Assembly: GCF_900240945.1 (NCBI RefSeq)
Contig: NZ_OESG01000013.1
Location: 2,255,622 to 2,319,621, forward strand
DNA length: 64,000 bases
Origin: Mycobacterium sp. 3519A
Lineage (GTDB): Bacteria > Actinomycetota > Actinomycetes > Mycobacteriales > Mycobacteriaceae
Direction: 5' to 3'
Within the stretch, counting starts at the first letter, position 1, and each line of letters opens with the position of its first letter. Positions 9,109 through 17,974 of the stretch are shown here, one piece after another. Position numbers and translations under genes: made by a program. The notes under the pieces are model-generated. The model saw only the letters and a program-made list of their open reading frames with translations, searched no databases and was not told where the DNA came from.

Positions 9109-9689
9109 GGACACCGCACGTCGGCGTGCTCGCCCTGCAGGGCGACACCCGCGAACACCTGGCGGCGCTGCGCGAAGCCGGCGCCGAGGCGACGACCGTC
9201 CGCCGGGTTTCCGAACTCGAGGCTGTCGATGCGCTGGTGATACCCGGTGGCGAGTCCACCACGATGAGCCATCTGCTGCGCGAGTTCGAACTGCTCGAGC
9301 CGCTGCGGGCGCGACTCGCCGAGGGCATGCCCGCCTACGGGTCGTGCGCCGGGATGATCCTGCTGGCCACCGAGATCCTGGATGCCGGCGCCGCAGGCCG
9401 TGCGGCCGTCCCGCTGAAAGCCATCGATATGACGGTGCGCCGCAACGCTTTTGGACGTCAGGTCGATTCGTTCGAAGGGGACTTCCCGTTCGAGGGTCTC
9501 GACGATCGCGTGCACGCGGTGTTCATTCGGGCGCCGTGGGTGGAACGGGTCGGCCCCGAGGTCGAGGTGCTGGGCCGGGCCGCCGGTCACATCGTCGCGG
9601 TTCGGCAGGGCCGCGTGCTGGCGACGGCGTTCCACCCCGAGATGACCGGCGACCGTCGCATCCACAAGCTCTTCGTCGAGATGCTGTGA
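9105..9689 (+). CDS. pdxT: Pyridoxal 5'-phosphate synthase, PdxT (glutaminase) subunit
   Basis: Class I glutamine amidotransferase of 194 residues that supplies ammonia to PdxS. Conserved elements are [12 protein letters not shown] at the N-terminus, PGGESTTM, the nucleophile elbow YGSCAGM with C81, and FHPEMT with H177 and E179 completing the triad. ATG 9105 overlaps the tesB stop. The following 59 bases (9690-9748) are AT-richer than the surroundings and precede an accessory block absent, as far as I recall, from this position in M. tuberculosis. Confidence 0.95.
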   Translation: MRTPHVGVLALQGDTREHLAALREAGAEATTVRRVSELEAVDALVIPGGESTTMSHLLREFELLEPLRARLAEGMPAYGSCAGMILLATEILDAGAAGRAAVPLKAIDMTVRRNAFGRQVDSFEGDFPFEGLDDRVHAVFIRAPWVERVGPEVEVLGRAAGHIVAVRQGRVLATAFHPEMTGDRRIHKLFVEML

Positions 9690-9748
9690 TCCGCGTCACA
9701 ATACTCTGTTTATGGAATGACCGGTACGAAATACCGCTTGCATGAGGC

Positions 9749-10447
9749 ATGACCACACCACAGATCACTGCATTCGTCACTGGAGCCAACCGCGGACTGG
9801 GTAAGCGGTTCGCCGAACAACTCGTCGCGCGCGGCGCCAAGGTGTACGGCGGCGCTCGGCGCCCCGAGACCGTCGACGTGCCCGGGGTCATCCCCGTCCA
9901 ACTCGACATCACCGATCCCGAATCCGTCGCCAGGGCAGCGGCATTGGCGACCGACGTCAACGTGCTGATCAACAACGCAGGCATCTCCACCGGTGCGACC
10001 CTGCTGACCGGGTCGCTCGACGACATGCGCCTGGAGATGGAGACCCACTTCTTCGGCACGCTGTCCGTCACGCGTGCGTTCGTTCCGGTCATCGAAGCCA
10101 ACGGCGGCGGATCGATCCTGAACGTGCTGTCGGTGTTGTCGTGGCTCCATGCGCCGGTGTTCGGCGCCTACTCCGCGGCCAAGGCGGCGGGCTGGGCAAT
10201 GACCGATGCGATCCGACAGGAGCTTGCTCCTCGCGGAATCCACGTCACGTCCCTGCATGTCGGATTCATGGAGACCGACATGGCCGCGCACGCCCCGGCG
10301 GATCAGAAGGGCGATCCGTCCGTAGTCGCGAAACTCGCGCTGGACGGCTTGTTCGAGGGTGAGCCGGAGATCCTCGCCGACGACCTGACGCGCAATGTGA
10401 AGGCTCAGCTGTCCGCCAGCCCCGAACGGCTCGTGGGCGCTGAGTAG
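9749..10447 (+). CDS. Short-chain dehydrogenase/reductase
   Basis: A classical SDR of 232 residues. The cofactor motif TGANRGLG is at residues 11-18, NNAG follows near residue 75, and the catalytic Y-x3-K is in YSAAK, preceded by a Ser-containing strand (NVLSVLSWL). The basic residues after the first strand (GGARRPE) suggest NADPH. Length and motifs are normal, but substrate cannot be inferred. The 3' end overlaps the 3' end of the convergent CocE-like gene by 43 bases, with both reading frames intact. It opens the three-gene accessory block between pdxT and yebC. Confidence 0.85.
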   Translation: MTTPQITAFVTGANRGLGKRFAEQLVARGAKVYGGARRPETVDVPGVIPVQLDITDPESVARAAALATDVNVLINNAGISTGATLLTGSLDDMRLEMETHFFGTLSVTRAFVPVIEANGGGSILNVLSVLSWLHAPVFGAYSAAKAAGWAMTDAIRQELAPRGIHVTSLHVGFMETDMAAHAPADQKGDPSVVAKLALDGLFEGEPEILADDLTRNVKAQLSASPERLVGAE

Positions 10448-12150
10448 GGCACAGGAAGCAGCACACGCGATGACGAATGGATCGTGTTCACGCTGCTGTT
10501 GCCCACATTGGCGTGCCGGAAGCTCATGATTGCCGGTACCGACGGGTCCTGATCGTCACTGTTGAGCACCAGCCGGACGCGATGACCCGCCTTGAAGCGA
10601 CGGGCGTTGGGCACCAACGGGATTCGGTAGACGACATCTTCTCCGATCGGTACGGCCTGCGCGGTACGGCAAGGCAACACCGGAGATCCGGACGCACTGG
10701 CCGCCTCGTCGACCTCACGCAGACTGGCCCGAAGCCAGCCGGCTGTCACGTCAGTGATGGTGTCGTCGGGGGAGACGTCCTGCAGCGTCACAATCCATGC
10801 CGTGTCCGACGCGGTCGCGGCCGCGACGAGTCGTAACTCGATCTCGCCCACCATATCCAGTGCATCATCGAGCGGCTCGCTCGTCCACGTCAGCGTCGAC
10901 GGCGGATCGATAGGGCTGGGGTTGGCCCGGTTCAGGCCCGCGCCCAGCACCATGTATTCGCGGCCGCCGGGTTCACCTTCGTCGTGGGACAGCACGCCGT
11001 CGGCGCGCAGGGCAAATTCGCGATGCGTCCCCCGCGGAGGCCACGACTCCGCGGTGTGCCATCCGTCGGAGCCCGGCAGTGCGTACCGCACCGGCTCGCC
11101 GTCGAGGATGCCGGTGTCCCGGCCCTTCAGCCAGTGGTCGAACCAGGCCAGCGCCTCTACGTGCAGGCTCTCCCACGGCCAGGTCAACCCATAGCGGTCG
11201 AGCATGCCCATGCGCACATTCGGGTTGTCCGCCAAGGCTTTCCACGCCACAAATGTTGACGGCAGGTGCAGCGGAACGTTCTCCCAGTCGCAGCCGAGGT
11301 AGACCGGAATGTCGATCCGACCGAGCAGCGGGGTGAGATCCCGTTCGTCCCACCACTCGTCACGCAGGGGATGCTTGACAGCGGCGTTCAGCCAAAGCTC
11401 GTCCCACGGATGCGGGTTGTGAGGCAGCTTCAGCAACTGACGCATCATCACGAGAGAAGCCTCGCCGTTCATCGTCGCGAACTTGCGGTGCAACGGCGGC
11501 GTCTGAAGCACCTTGCGCGCAAGCTCGAGGGGCAGGCTGCGCCAGAAGTCGTCGCTGCGGGCGGATGTGAGTCCGATCATCGACAGAAACGGTGTGACGA
11601 ACCCCGAGCTCAGCAGGCCGTGGTGCACCGCGCCCTCGTACAGATCGGCGGTGGCGGCGACTGGGAAGATCGCCTTCAAGTGCGGTGGGCGCTCTACCGC
11701 GGCTTCGAGCTGTGTCATCGCGAAATAGCTGATGCCGATCATGCCCACGTTGCCATCGCACCACGGTCGGGCGGCTACCCACTCTACGAGGTCAAACATG
11801 TCCGAGCGCTCCTGCGCGTCGAAGAACCCGAACTCGCCGCCGGAATCCCCGGTCCCGCGTAGGTTCGCGATGACGTGGGCATAACCGCGAGGCACCCAGA
11901 AGTCGGTGACACCGGCCTCGATGAACCCCATCGGTGCGCCGAGGTTTTGGATCTGGCGCGGGTAGGGCGACGCGGCGATCAGCGCCGGGAAACGTCCGTC
12001 GGCGTCGGGCCGGTGAACGTCGGACATGAGTGCGATCCCGTCGCGCATGGCGATCGCGACGTTGTTGTCGTGGTGGACGCCGTACCGCGGCTCACTGAGA
12101 TTGCGGTAATCGCGTCCTGTAGTCTGCGGGCCGTTGAGCCGCCTGGTCAT
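10405..12150 (-). CDS. CocE/NonD family hydrolase (X-Pro dipeptidyl-peptidase S15 type)
   Basis: A 581-residue serine hydrolase with the layout of cocaine esterase and S15 peptidases. An N-terminal alpha/beta-hydrolase domain contains RDGIALMSDVHRP, RGTGDSGGEF and the nucleophile elbow MIGISYFAMTQ (S141). A central cap region carries DIPVYLGCDWENV. The C-terminal beta-jelly-roll includes MVLGAGLNRANP, WTSEPL and RVRLVLNSDDQDP. No signal peptide is seen, so it is probably cytoplasmic. The likely reaction is hydrolysis of an ester or amide with a small acyl group. It is transcribed against the SDR gene, and the two coding ends overlap. Confidence 0.88.
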   Translation of the reverse strand: MTRRLNGPQTTGRDYRNLSEPRYGVHHDNNVAIAMRDGIALMSDVHRPDADGRFPALIAASPYPRQIQNLGAPMGFIEAGVTDFWVPRGYAHVIANLRGTGDSGGEFGFFDAQERSDMFDLVEWVAARPWCDGNVGMIGISYFAMTQLEAAVERPPHLKAIFPVAATADLYEGAVHHGLLSSGFVTPFLSMIGLTSARSDDFWRSLPLELARKVLQTPPLHRKFATMNGEASLVMMRQLLKLPHNPHPWDELWLNAAVKHPLRDEWWDERDLTPLLGRIDIPVYLGCDWENVPLHLPSTFVAWKALADNPNVRMGMLDRYGLTWPWESLHVEALAWFDHWLKGRDTGILDGEPVRYALPGSDGWHTAESWPPRGTHREFALRADGVLSHDEGEPGGREYMVLGAGLNRANPSPIDPPSTLTWTSEPLDDALDMVGEIELRLVAAATASDTAWIVTLQDVSPDDTITDVTAGWLRASLREVDEAASASGSPVLPCRTAQAVPIGEDVVYRIPLVPNARRFKAGHRVRLVLNSDDQDPSVPAIMSFRHANVGNSSVNTIHSSSRVLLPVPYSAPTSRSGLADS

Positions 12151-12239
12151 GGTGCAACGCTACGTTGAACGGTCGATCAATCCGGGGCGATGCGACGATG
12201 CGGTGTGCCGCCTTGCGGCCCAGGCTCCACAATTCGCAG

Positions 12240-12674
12240 ATGACGATGATCGAGGTCGAGCCTCAGCCGCGGATCGACACACTGGTCCGCCTGGCCGACG
12301 GCGGCGAGGCCCGACAAACCGAGTACACCGGCACCGCTTGGTTCGACGGCAAACCAGTGGTGTCCGGCCCAATGCTGAGGAGAGCGCCTAACGCGCCGCG
12401 GGGGATCAGGATGCCGAATGTCCAGGCCTCGTTCTTCCTCCCGGACTGCCTGGCCTACCAACGGGCGGTACTCGGCACCGCGACACTCACCGTTTCGATG
12501 GTGTTGCAGGCGTCGGGCGAGATCGGCGCCGTTGTCGACGCGGCCGCCACCTTCACCGACGACCCATCAGGCGCCCCAACCTGGATTCAGGTGCACGTCA
12601 ATGGCCACCTGGGGTGGCCTGCAGGCGTCGGCTACCGCGTTGTGGCGCTGACCCCGCCAGACGCGGTTCGATAG
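12240..12674 (+). CDS. Hypothetical protein of the pdxT-yebC accessory block
   Basis: A 144-residue protein I do not recognise. It starts TMIEVEPQPRIDTLV and consists mostly of predicted beta strands (ARQTEYTGTAWFDG, TATLTVSMVLQASGE, TWIQVHVNGHLG) with a LPDCLAYQRA helix in the middle. There is no signal peptide and no membrane segment. The start is uncertain: ATG 12240 and ATG 12246 are adjacent, and in-frame starts at 12198 and 12165 would add 14-25 residues over the divergent promoter region. It is divergent from the CocE-like gene and ends 64 bases before yebC. Confidence 0.55.
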   Translation: MTMIEVEPQPRIDTLVRLADGGEARQTEYTGTAWFDGKPVVSGPMLRRAPNAPRGIRMPNVQASFFLPDCLAYQRAVLGTATLTVSMVLQASGEIGAVVDAAATFTDDPSGAPTWIQVHVNGHLGWPAGVGYRVVALTPPDAVR

Positions 12675-12738
12675 CAGGTAAACGTCCACGTAGACTCGAT
12701 GATCGGACTCACCACGCAAGAAAGAGAGCAGTACCTGC

Positions 12739-13494
12739 ATGAGCGGCCATTCCAAGTGGGCCACCACCAAGCACAAGAAGGCTGTGATCGATGCCCGCCG
12801 CGGCAAGAACTTCGCGCGGCTGATCAAGAACATCGAGGTGGCCGCGCGCGTCGGTGGCGGTGACCCCGCCGGTAACCCCACGCTGTATGACGCCATTCAG
12901 AAGGCCAAGAAGAACTCGGTGCCCAACGACAACATCGAGCGGGCCCGGAAGCGTGGCGCCGGCGAGGAGGCCGGGGGCGCCGACTACCAGGCCATCACCT
13001 ACGAGGGCTACGGCCCCAACGGAGTGGCGGTGCTGATCGAGTGCCTGACCGACAACCGCAACCGGGCCGCTGGCGAGGTGCGCGTCGCGGTCACGCGCAA
13101 CGGCGGCAACATGGCCGACCCCGGATCGGTGTCGTACCTGTTCTCCCGCAAAGGCGTGGTGACACTGGCCAAGGACGGGCTCACCGAGGACGATGTGCTG
13201 ACCGCGGTGCTCGAAGCCGGTGCAGAAGAAGTCAACGATCTCGACGACAGCTTCGAAATCATCTGTGAGCCAGGCGATCTCGTCGCGGTACGGACCGCGC
13301 TGCAAGAAGCCGGCATCGACTACGAGTCGGCGGAGGCCAGCTTCCAGCCGTCGGTGAGCGTGCCCGTGGACCTCGAGGGTGCCCGCAAGGTGGTCAAGCT
13401 GATCGACGCACTGGAGGACCTCGACGACGTGCAGGACGTCTTCACCAACGTCGACATCCCCGACGACGTCGCCGCGCTCCTCGACGAGGAGTAG
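12739..13494 (+). CDS. yebC: YebC/PmpR-type protein (probable translation or transcription factor)
   Basis: A 251-residue cytoplasmic protein of the YebC/TACO1 family. The N-terminus [14 protein letters not shown], followed by [14 protein letters not shown] and [15 protein letters not shown], is the family hallmark. The acidic C-terminal domain ([14 protein letters not shown]) is also typical. YebC proteins have been described both as DNA-binding regulators and, more recently, as factors that help ribosomes through difficult sequences such as proline runs. An AGAGAG sequence precedes the ATG. In M. tuberculosis the homologue Rv2603c directly follows pdxT; here three genes intervene. Confidence 0.93.
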   Translation: MSGHSKWATTKHKKAVIDARRGKNFARLIKNIEVAARVGGGDPAGNPTLYDAIQKAKKNSVPNDNIERARKRGAGEEAGGADYQAITYEGYGPNGVAVLIECLTDNRNRAAGEVRVAVTRNGGNMADPGSVSYLFSRKGVVTLAKDGLTEDDVLTAVLEAGAEEVNDLDDSFEIICEPGDLVAVRTALQEAGIDYESAEASFQPSVSVPVDLEGARKVVKLIDALEDLDDVQDVFTNVDIPDDVAALLDEE

Positions 13495-13910
13495 TGACCA
13501 CCAACAAAGCGGTGGTCGAGCGGTTCCACCATGCCGCGAACACCGGCGATATGGCCGTGTTGGCCAACATCATCGACGAGGTCGTCCACCCCGACGCGGT
13601 GATCCGCACCCCGTTGCCCATCGACACGGCGGGCCCCGAGGCGCTCAAGCAGATCTGGGCGGCGTTGTTCGCGATCTATCCCGATATCCACCTGACGCTC
13701 GAAGACGTGATCGGCGAGGAAGACAAGGTCGTGACCAGGACGACGGTCACCGGCACCCATCGCGGCCCGTTCATGGGCGTCGCGCCCACCGGCAGGGCTG
13801 TGACCTACAACGAGATGTTCCTCTTCCGCTTCGCCGACGGCCGCATCGTCGAAACCTGGGGTGTCGTCGACGTCTACGCGCAGATGAAGCAGATCGGCGT
13901 GATTTCTTAA
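13494..13910 (+). CDS. SnoaL-like/NTF2-fold protein
   Basis: A 138-residue NTF2-like protein: helix KAVVERFHHAANTGD, the DEVVHPDAVIRTP turn, then the curved sheet with KVVTRTTVTGTHRGPF, APTGRAVTYNEMFLFRFADGRIVE and TWGVVDVYAQMKQIG. This pattern is that of SnoaL-type ester cyclases and their many non-cyclase relatives. The GTG start overlaps the yebC stop (TAGTG). It ends convergently with the CopD-like gene, their stop codons sharing bases 13907-13910. The substrate is unknown, and it could equally be a binding protein. Confidence 0.75.
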   Translation: MTTNKAVVERFHHAANTGDMAVLANIIDEVVHPDAVIRTPLPIDTAGPEALKQIWAALFAIYPDIHLTLEDVIGEEDKVVTRTTVTGTHRGPFMGVAPTGRAVTYNEMFLFRFADGRIVETWGVVDVYAQMKQIGVIS

Positions 13911-15031
13911 GCTGATACGGCCGGTGCGCGGGTGCGTCCGGATGTCGTGCGGGTTCCGGCCCATAGGCCGATTGCCACCAATCCGACGAGGACCGCGCCC
14001 GTGCCGAACACGGTGAAATCGAACGATCGCGCGCTTGGCCAACCCGCTTGTGCCCGGGCCGAGCCTGCGAAGAAGGGCACGATGAGCAGGACGCCCACGC
14101 CGAGAAGCCCCTCGGCCAGCACGACTTTCGGGAAGTGTTTGGCTGCCACGGCCAACAGTGTCGCGCGATCGTCGGCTTCACGAGCCGACCGGATCTTGGG
14201 CAGTAACACTCGGGTGTTATACCCGCCGCCGGCCAACATCCCGAGAACCAGAACGAGTTTGACCGCGAGATAACGACCGTACGGTGTAGTCAACAGTTGC
14301 ACCGGCGAGCCGACATGTGTCCACGCCAGCCAGGAACCGCTCACCACGATCATGCCGACCGCCCATAGCGCCACCGTGCTGTATCGAACCCAGACCGAAC
14401 CCCAGTCCTCCGACAGTTGTACTGTTGCCGCGTTCTCAGTTCTGGTCAGCAGACCGACGACGGCCAGCACGATCAGTCCGCCAACCCACGCCAACACGCC
14501 TGCGAGATGCACTGATGTGAGAACCGCATTGGCGACACCGTTGGCGTTGACTCCGCCGAGTGGAATGTTCGGGACGAGGGCCGTGAGCACGGTCAGCACG
14601 ATCACCGCGGCCGCTGCCCTGCGGGATGATTGTCGTGACATCGAGATCAGCGCCAGCACCAGAAGCAAGTAGACGCCCGTCTGAATCAGCGCCACCTGGC
14701 CGACACCGATGGAACTGCCATGTGACGGCGCAGCCATGATGAAGCTGATGAGCTCGCGCGGGTCGAGCGCGCCGGCGATACTCGTCTTGACCGATTTGGC
14801 GGCCGCAGCAACGAAATTGATGACTGCCGTCACTGCGACGAAAGCCGCAACCGGGACTCCCAGCCGAAACGCCTTTCGCAATAGCACACCTGGAGCAGTG
14901 GGAGCTAGGTAGGCGGCGAGCAGACCAGCGCCGCCTGCCACCGACAACCCCAGGTAATACAGCGCGCCGGCCACTACCTGTGCGGCCGGGGGCGTCGGAG
15001 GGGCGGATGCGGCGAGGATAGTCGTCAACAC
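13907..15031 (-). CDS. CopD-family polytopic membrane protein
   Basis: A 374-residue integral membrane protein with about nine hydrophobic helices. The segment HLAGVLAWVGGLIVLAVVGLL, followed by FSTVALW-like and GSWLAWTHV stretches, then YGRYLAVKLVLVLGMLAGGGYNTRVLLP, matches the copper-resistance D (CopD) domain, in which conserved His and polar residues in the membrane are thought to handle copper. No CopC domain is fused. A metal transport role is inferred from the family only. The start is GTG 15031, weakly supported by an AGG a few bases upstream. Confidence 0.8.
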   Translation of the reverse strand: MLTTILAASAPPTPPAAQVVAGALYYLGLSVAGGAGLLAAYLAPTAPGVLLRKAFRLGVPVAAFVAVTAVINFVAAAAKSVKTSIAGALDPRELISFIMAAPSHGSSIGVGQVALIQTGVYLLLVLALISMSRQSSRRAAAAVIVLTVLTALVPNIPLGGVNANGVANAVLTSVHLAGVLAWVGGLIVLAVVGLLTRTENAATVQLSEDWGSVWVRYSTVALWAVGMIVVSGSWLAWTHVGSPVQLLTTPYGRYLAVKLVLVLGMLAGGGYNTRVLLPKIRSAREADDRATLLAVAAKHFPKVVLAEGLLGVGVLLIVPFFAGSARAQAGWPSARSFDFTVFGTGAVLVGLVAIGLWAGTRTTSGRTRAPAVSA

Positions 15032-15091
15032 CCTGTGAACCTATGGGCCGCACCTATGAGTTGACTGTGGCGGTGCTAGCTTGTCGCTGTG

Positions 15092-17059
15092 TCACGCCGG
15101 ATACACGCTGACGGGAATCGCCGAATAGCGCGTCATCCCGGTCACTGCATCGATGTCGTCCTTGCTCGTCAACACGTTGACGTTCGCCCCTGCGTGGCCG
15201 TGCGGGACCGACACGGCGCCGCGGCGCATCGACGCGTCCACCCTGGCGATGCCGGTCATCTCACCGTGGTCCGTTCGCACGACCAACGCCTGATCGTCGG
15301 CGACGCCCGCCGCCGCGGCGTCGTCCGGGTTCAGCATGATCTCGGGGGCTTCGCCGAGGAACTCCAGCTGCGCGTTGAGACGCCGCAGTTGTCGCCGCGG
15401 CACCAGCATCAACGGAGCCGGCTCACGCAACGTGTGCAACTGCTCGACGAGCACCTGGGGCGCCAGCCGCCAGCCGCCCACCCTTTCGATGTGCCGGTCC
15501 ACCCACTGTGCAGGTAGCTCGTGTTCGACGGCGGCCCAACCAGTTTCGACGAGGTCGTCGTAGGGCACGCGGCCGCCAGCGCCCAGCTGCGCAAGCATCG
15601 CATCGTCGCCGGCTGCGGTGTCGGCCAGATCGTGGCCGAGTCGGCGGCCGATCTCCGCCAACACCCACCACATCGAACGGCGTTGTCCCACAGGCTCAAC
15701 CACGGCGTCGGTGTGCTGCGCCGACACCCGCGGACACAGGAAATCCCACAGCGTCACGTCGGGCCGCTCCAGTTGACCCTTCGTGGGCAGCACGTGCGTC
15801 GACAACGCCGTGGTCTCGTTCGGCAGGATCTCGGTGGTGGCCAACACGTCGAGCTTCGCCAGTGCGGGCCGCAGCGATCCGGCGTCGGGGAACGCGGTGA
15901 GCAGGCTGCCGCCGAGGTTGAGGAACGCGCGGATGTTGCCCGCGTCGATCTCGTCGGGCACCGCGGCGCACGGCCACTCCCGCAGAAACGCCTGCGTCTC
16001 GGGGCGGCTGCGCGGGCCTGGGCCGAACCGGCCCTCCGGCGGCGTGATCGGCAGGTCGAAGCTCTCGAGTTGGTAGCCGAACCCCGGATGGAACCACATC
16101 CCGCCGGGGCGGTTCATCGAATCGGTCAGCACCAGCAGCGCCCACGAAAGCCATTGCGTGACATTGGCGCTCGGAGACATCGTGACACCCGTGCCGGTGT
16201 CGACGGCGATGCGGCCTGCCCTGCGCACCGCGTCCAGCAACTGTTGCAGGTCGTACTCGGCGACATCGGCGACCGCCGCCGCATGCTGGGCGGTGAACGG
16301 ATCGACCGCGGCCGCCAGCGCGTCGACATCCTGCGCGGCGGCCTTGACGCCCTCGCTCAGCACTTCCCGTACCAGATAGGCGAGCACCGCGTAGTCGGTG
16401 CCTGGCCGCGGCGCGAGGTGATGATCGGCCATGCGTGCGGTCTCGGTCCGGCGCGGGTCGACCACCCACACCTCGGCATGCCTGGCCAGATCGCGCATGA
16501 CGCCGCGCGGATTCGGCATCCCGACGCTATGGCCATGGGAGACAACGGGATTGCTGCCGATGAAGATCGCAAGCGTGGCGTTGTCGTAGTCCGGCCTTGC
16601 GGTCAGCGCCGCCGAACCGCCCATCAGTTCCGACATCAGCACCTTCGCGGTGCCGTCAATGGTCAGCGGGCTGAACTTGGCGGGCGTGCCGATTGCAGCG
16701 TGCAACTGTTGCGCCACCCGGTAGCCGACCGCGTCCATGCCGACGCCGGTGCCGAAGTTGATTCCGACGGACGCGGGCCCGTATTTGTCGATGATCTGGC
16801 GTAGCCTGGCGCCGAGGTCGTCGAGGCAGGCCTCCCAGGTGGTGTCCTGCAGCGCGCCGTCGACCCGCATCTGCGGGCGCTCCAGGCGGTCCGGGTGGTG
16901 GTGAATCTGCGGCAGCGCACGGCCCTTCGGGCAGGTGTAGCCACGCGAGAACGGATGATCCCCGTCGCCGTGCACCGCGACCACCCGGTCGTCGTCGATG
17001 TCGACGAGGATGCCGCACACCGATGTGCAGACCCGGCAGAAGCTGCGCACCGTTCTCAC
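15092..17059 (-). CDS. Molybdopterin-dependent oxidoreductase with N-terminal 4Fe-4S site
   Basis: A 655-residue member of the DMSO-reductase/formate-dehydrogenase superfamily. The N-terminal Mo4Fe4S motif is C8-x2-C11-x3-C15-x27-C43 (FCRVCTSVCG ... GYTCPKG). The molybdopterin domain includes SVGINFGTGVGMDAVGYRVA, FIGSNPVVSHGH and VVDPRRTETARMADHHLAPRPGTD. The C-terminal dinucleotide-binding domain spans about 540-655 with PEIMLNPDDAAAAGVADDQALV. No Tat signal is present, so it is cytoplasmic. It is short for the family, and no FdhD or electron-transfer partner is in the window, so its substrate is open. It is 18 bases downstream of the alpha/beta hydrolase gene, probably one transcript. Confidence 0.87.
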   Translation of the reverse strand: MRTVRSFCRVCTSVCGILVDIDDDRVVAVHGDGDHPFSRGYTCPKGRALPQIHHHPDRLERPQMRVDGALQDTTWEACLDDLGARLRQIIDKYGPASVGINFGTGVGMDAVGYRVAQQLHAAIGTPAKFSPLTIDGTAKVLMSELMGGSAALTARPDYDNATLAIFIGSNPVVSHGHSVGMPNPRGVMRDLARHAEVWVVDPRRTETARMADHHLAPRPGTDYAVLAYLVREVLSEGVKAAAQDVDALAAAVDPFTAQHAAAVADVAEYDLQQLLDAVRRAGRIAVDTGTGVTMSPSANVTQWLSWALLVLTDSMNRPGGMWFHPGFGYQLESFDLPITPPEGRFGPGPRSRPETQAFLREWPCAAVPDEIDAGNIRAFLNLGGSLLTAFPDAGSLRPALAKLDVLATTEILPNETTALSTHVLPTKGQLERPDVTLWDFLCPRVSAQHTDAVVEPVGQRRSMWWVLAEIGRRLGHDLADTAAGDDAMLAQLGAGGRVPYDDLVETGWAAVEHELPAQWVDRHIERVGGWRLAPQVLVEQLHTLREPAPLMLVPRRQLRRLNAQLEFLGEAPEIMLNPDDAAAAGVADDQALVVRTDHGEMTGIARVDASMRRGAVSVPHGHAGANVNVLTSKDDIDAVTGMTRYSAIPVSVYPA

Positions 17060-17077
17060 GGTCGGAGAACGTTACTC

Positions 17078-17908
17078 TCAGCGGGTCAGGAACGCCCCGA
17101 TTTCCCGCGCCGTCTGCTCGGGCTGATCCAGCATCACCAATACGTTGGCATCGTCGACGTAGCGCAGTGTGCCGCCGGTGAGGTCGGTCAGGCGTGCGGC
17201 GTGTGCGTCCGGCATCACCGGGTTGTGGCTCCACAACACCAGTGCGTCGCCGTGAAATTCGGACAGCCGCTCGGTGGCCCGGATCAGGTCTGCGTCGTCG
17301 AACTTGGTGCGGCAGTACTTGACGAGGTCGCGCCGGATACGGCTGTCGGCCAGGCCTGCCGCCAGCCACTGGTCAACGATGTCTTGGGGGACAGGCCTTT
17401 TCGCCATCTGGCCGAACATCAGCCACTGCCTGCGCAGCCAACCGATTCTGAGTTGACGCATCGCCAGCGACACCGTCATGGTGTTGCGACTGGCCAACCA
17501 TGCGACCTTGCCGGGCAGGCCGGGCGGAAAGTTGTCGAACGCCTCCGACGGGCAGATCACCAGTTGCCCAACGCGTTTGTCGCGCCCCGCATCGGTCAGG
17601 AAGAGCGGCCCACCCCAGTCGGAAACCACCAGGGTCACGTCGTCCAGACCCACCGCATGGAGGAAGTCACCGACGATGTCGACCATCCCGCGCAGGGTCA
17701 GGTCGGCGTCCTCGCGCATCGGGATGCGGTGCCCGCCCAGTGGCAGCACCGGCAGCAGATAGCGGAAGCCGGGCGGCATCAGCGGCAGAGCCAGGTTCCA
17801 CTGCGCGTCGTTCATCAGCAGGCCGTGCAACAGCACGACCGGGCGACCGTCAGGATCGCCCTCCTCGCGGTATTCGATCGTTCCGGCGGAAACCTCGACG
17901 GAGTTCAT
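17078..17908 (-). CDS. Alpha/beta-fold hydrolase with altered catalytic residues
   Basis: A 276-residue protein with the dehalogenase/epoxide-hydrolase type of fold. The oxyanion HG motif is at residues 28-29 (LLHGLLMN), and the nucleophile elbow reads VVSDWGG with D97 where serine hydrolases carry Ser. The other triad positions look lost. The strand that normally ends GEDDPVxP reads LWSHNPVMPD, and the loop that normally supplies His (DAGHxxxLEQPE) reads DDANVLVMLDQPE. The fold is clear, but catalysis is doubtful. It is divergent from a TetR gene across 66 bases containing strong palindromes, so it is the likely target of that regulator. Confidence 0.8.
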   Translation of the reverse strand: MNSVEVSAGTIEYREEGDPDGRPVVLLHGLLMNDAQWNLALPLMPPGFRYLLPVLPLGGHRIPMREDADLTLRGMVDIVGDFLHAVGLDDVTLVVSDWGGPLFLTDAGRDKRVGQLVICPSEAFDNFPPGLPGKVAWLASRNTMTVSLAMRQLRIGWLRRQWLMFGQMAKRPVPQDIVDQWLAAGLADSRIRRDLVKYCRTKFDDADLIRATERLSEFHGDALVLWSHNPVMPDAHAARLTDLTGGTLRYVDDANVLVMLDQPEQTAREIGAFLTR

Positions 17909-17923
17909 GTTGACCTTCCGGAT

Positions 17924-17954
17924 TAGAACGTTGATTCTAGAACGTATGCTCTAG
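17924..17954. promoter_or_regulatory. Probable TetR operator: overlapping palindromes between the divergent hydrolase and tetR genes
   Basis: Two overlapping inverted repeats share a perfect TTCTAGAA centre (17935-17942). The first pairs TAGAA at 17924-17928 with TTCTA at 17935-17939. The second pairs CTAGA at 17937-17941 with TCTAG at 17950-17954. The octamer TAGAACGT occurs twice, 14 bases apart (17924 and 17938). The sites lie in the 66 bases between the two starts, where a dimeric or paired TetR protein could repress both genes. Confidence 0.7.
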
Positions 17955-17974
17955 TCTGTGGCCGGGAGGCGAGA

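Noticed and set aside
15032..15091. Promoter with repeated CATAGGT before the CopD-like gene
   Set aside because: Two 7-base repeats in a 60-base spacer are within chance, and no -10/-35 pair fits.
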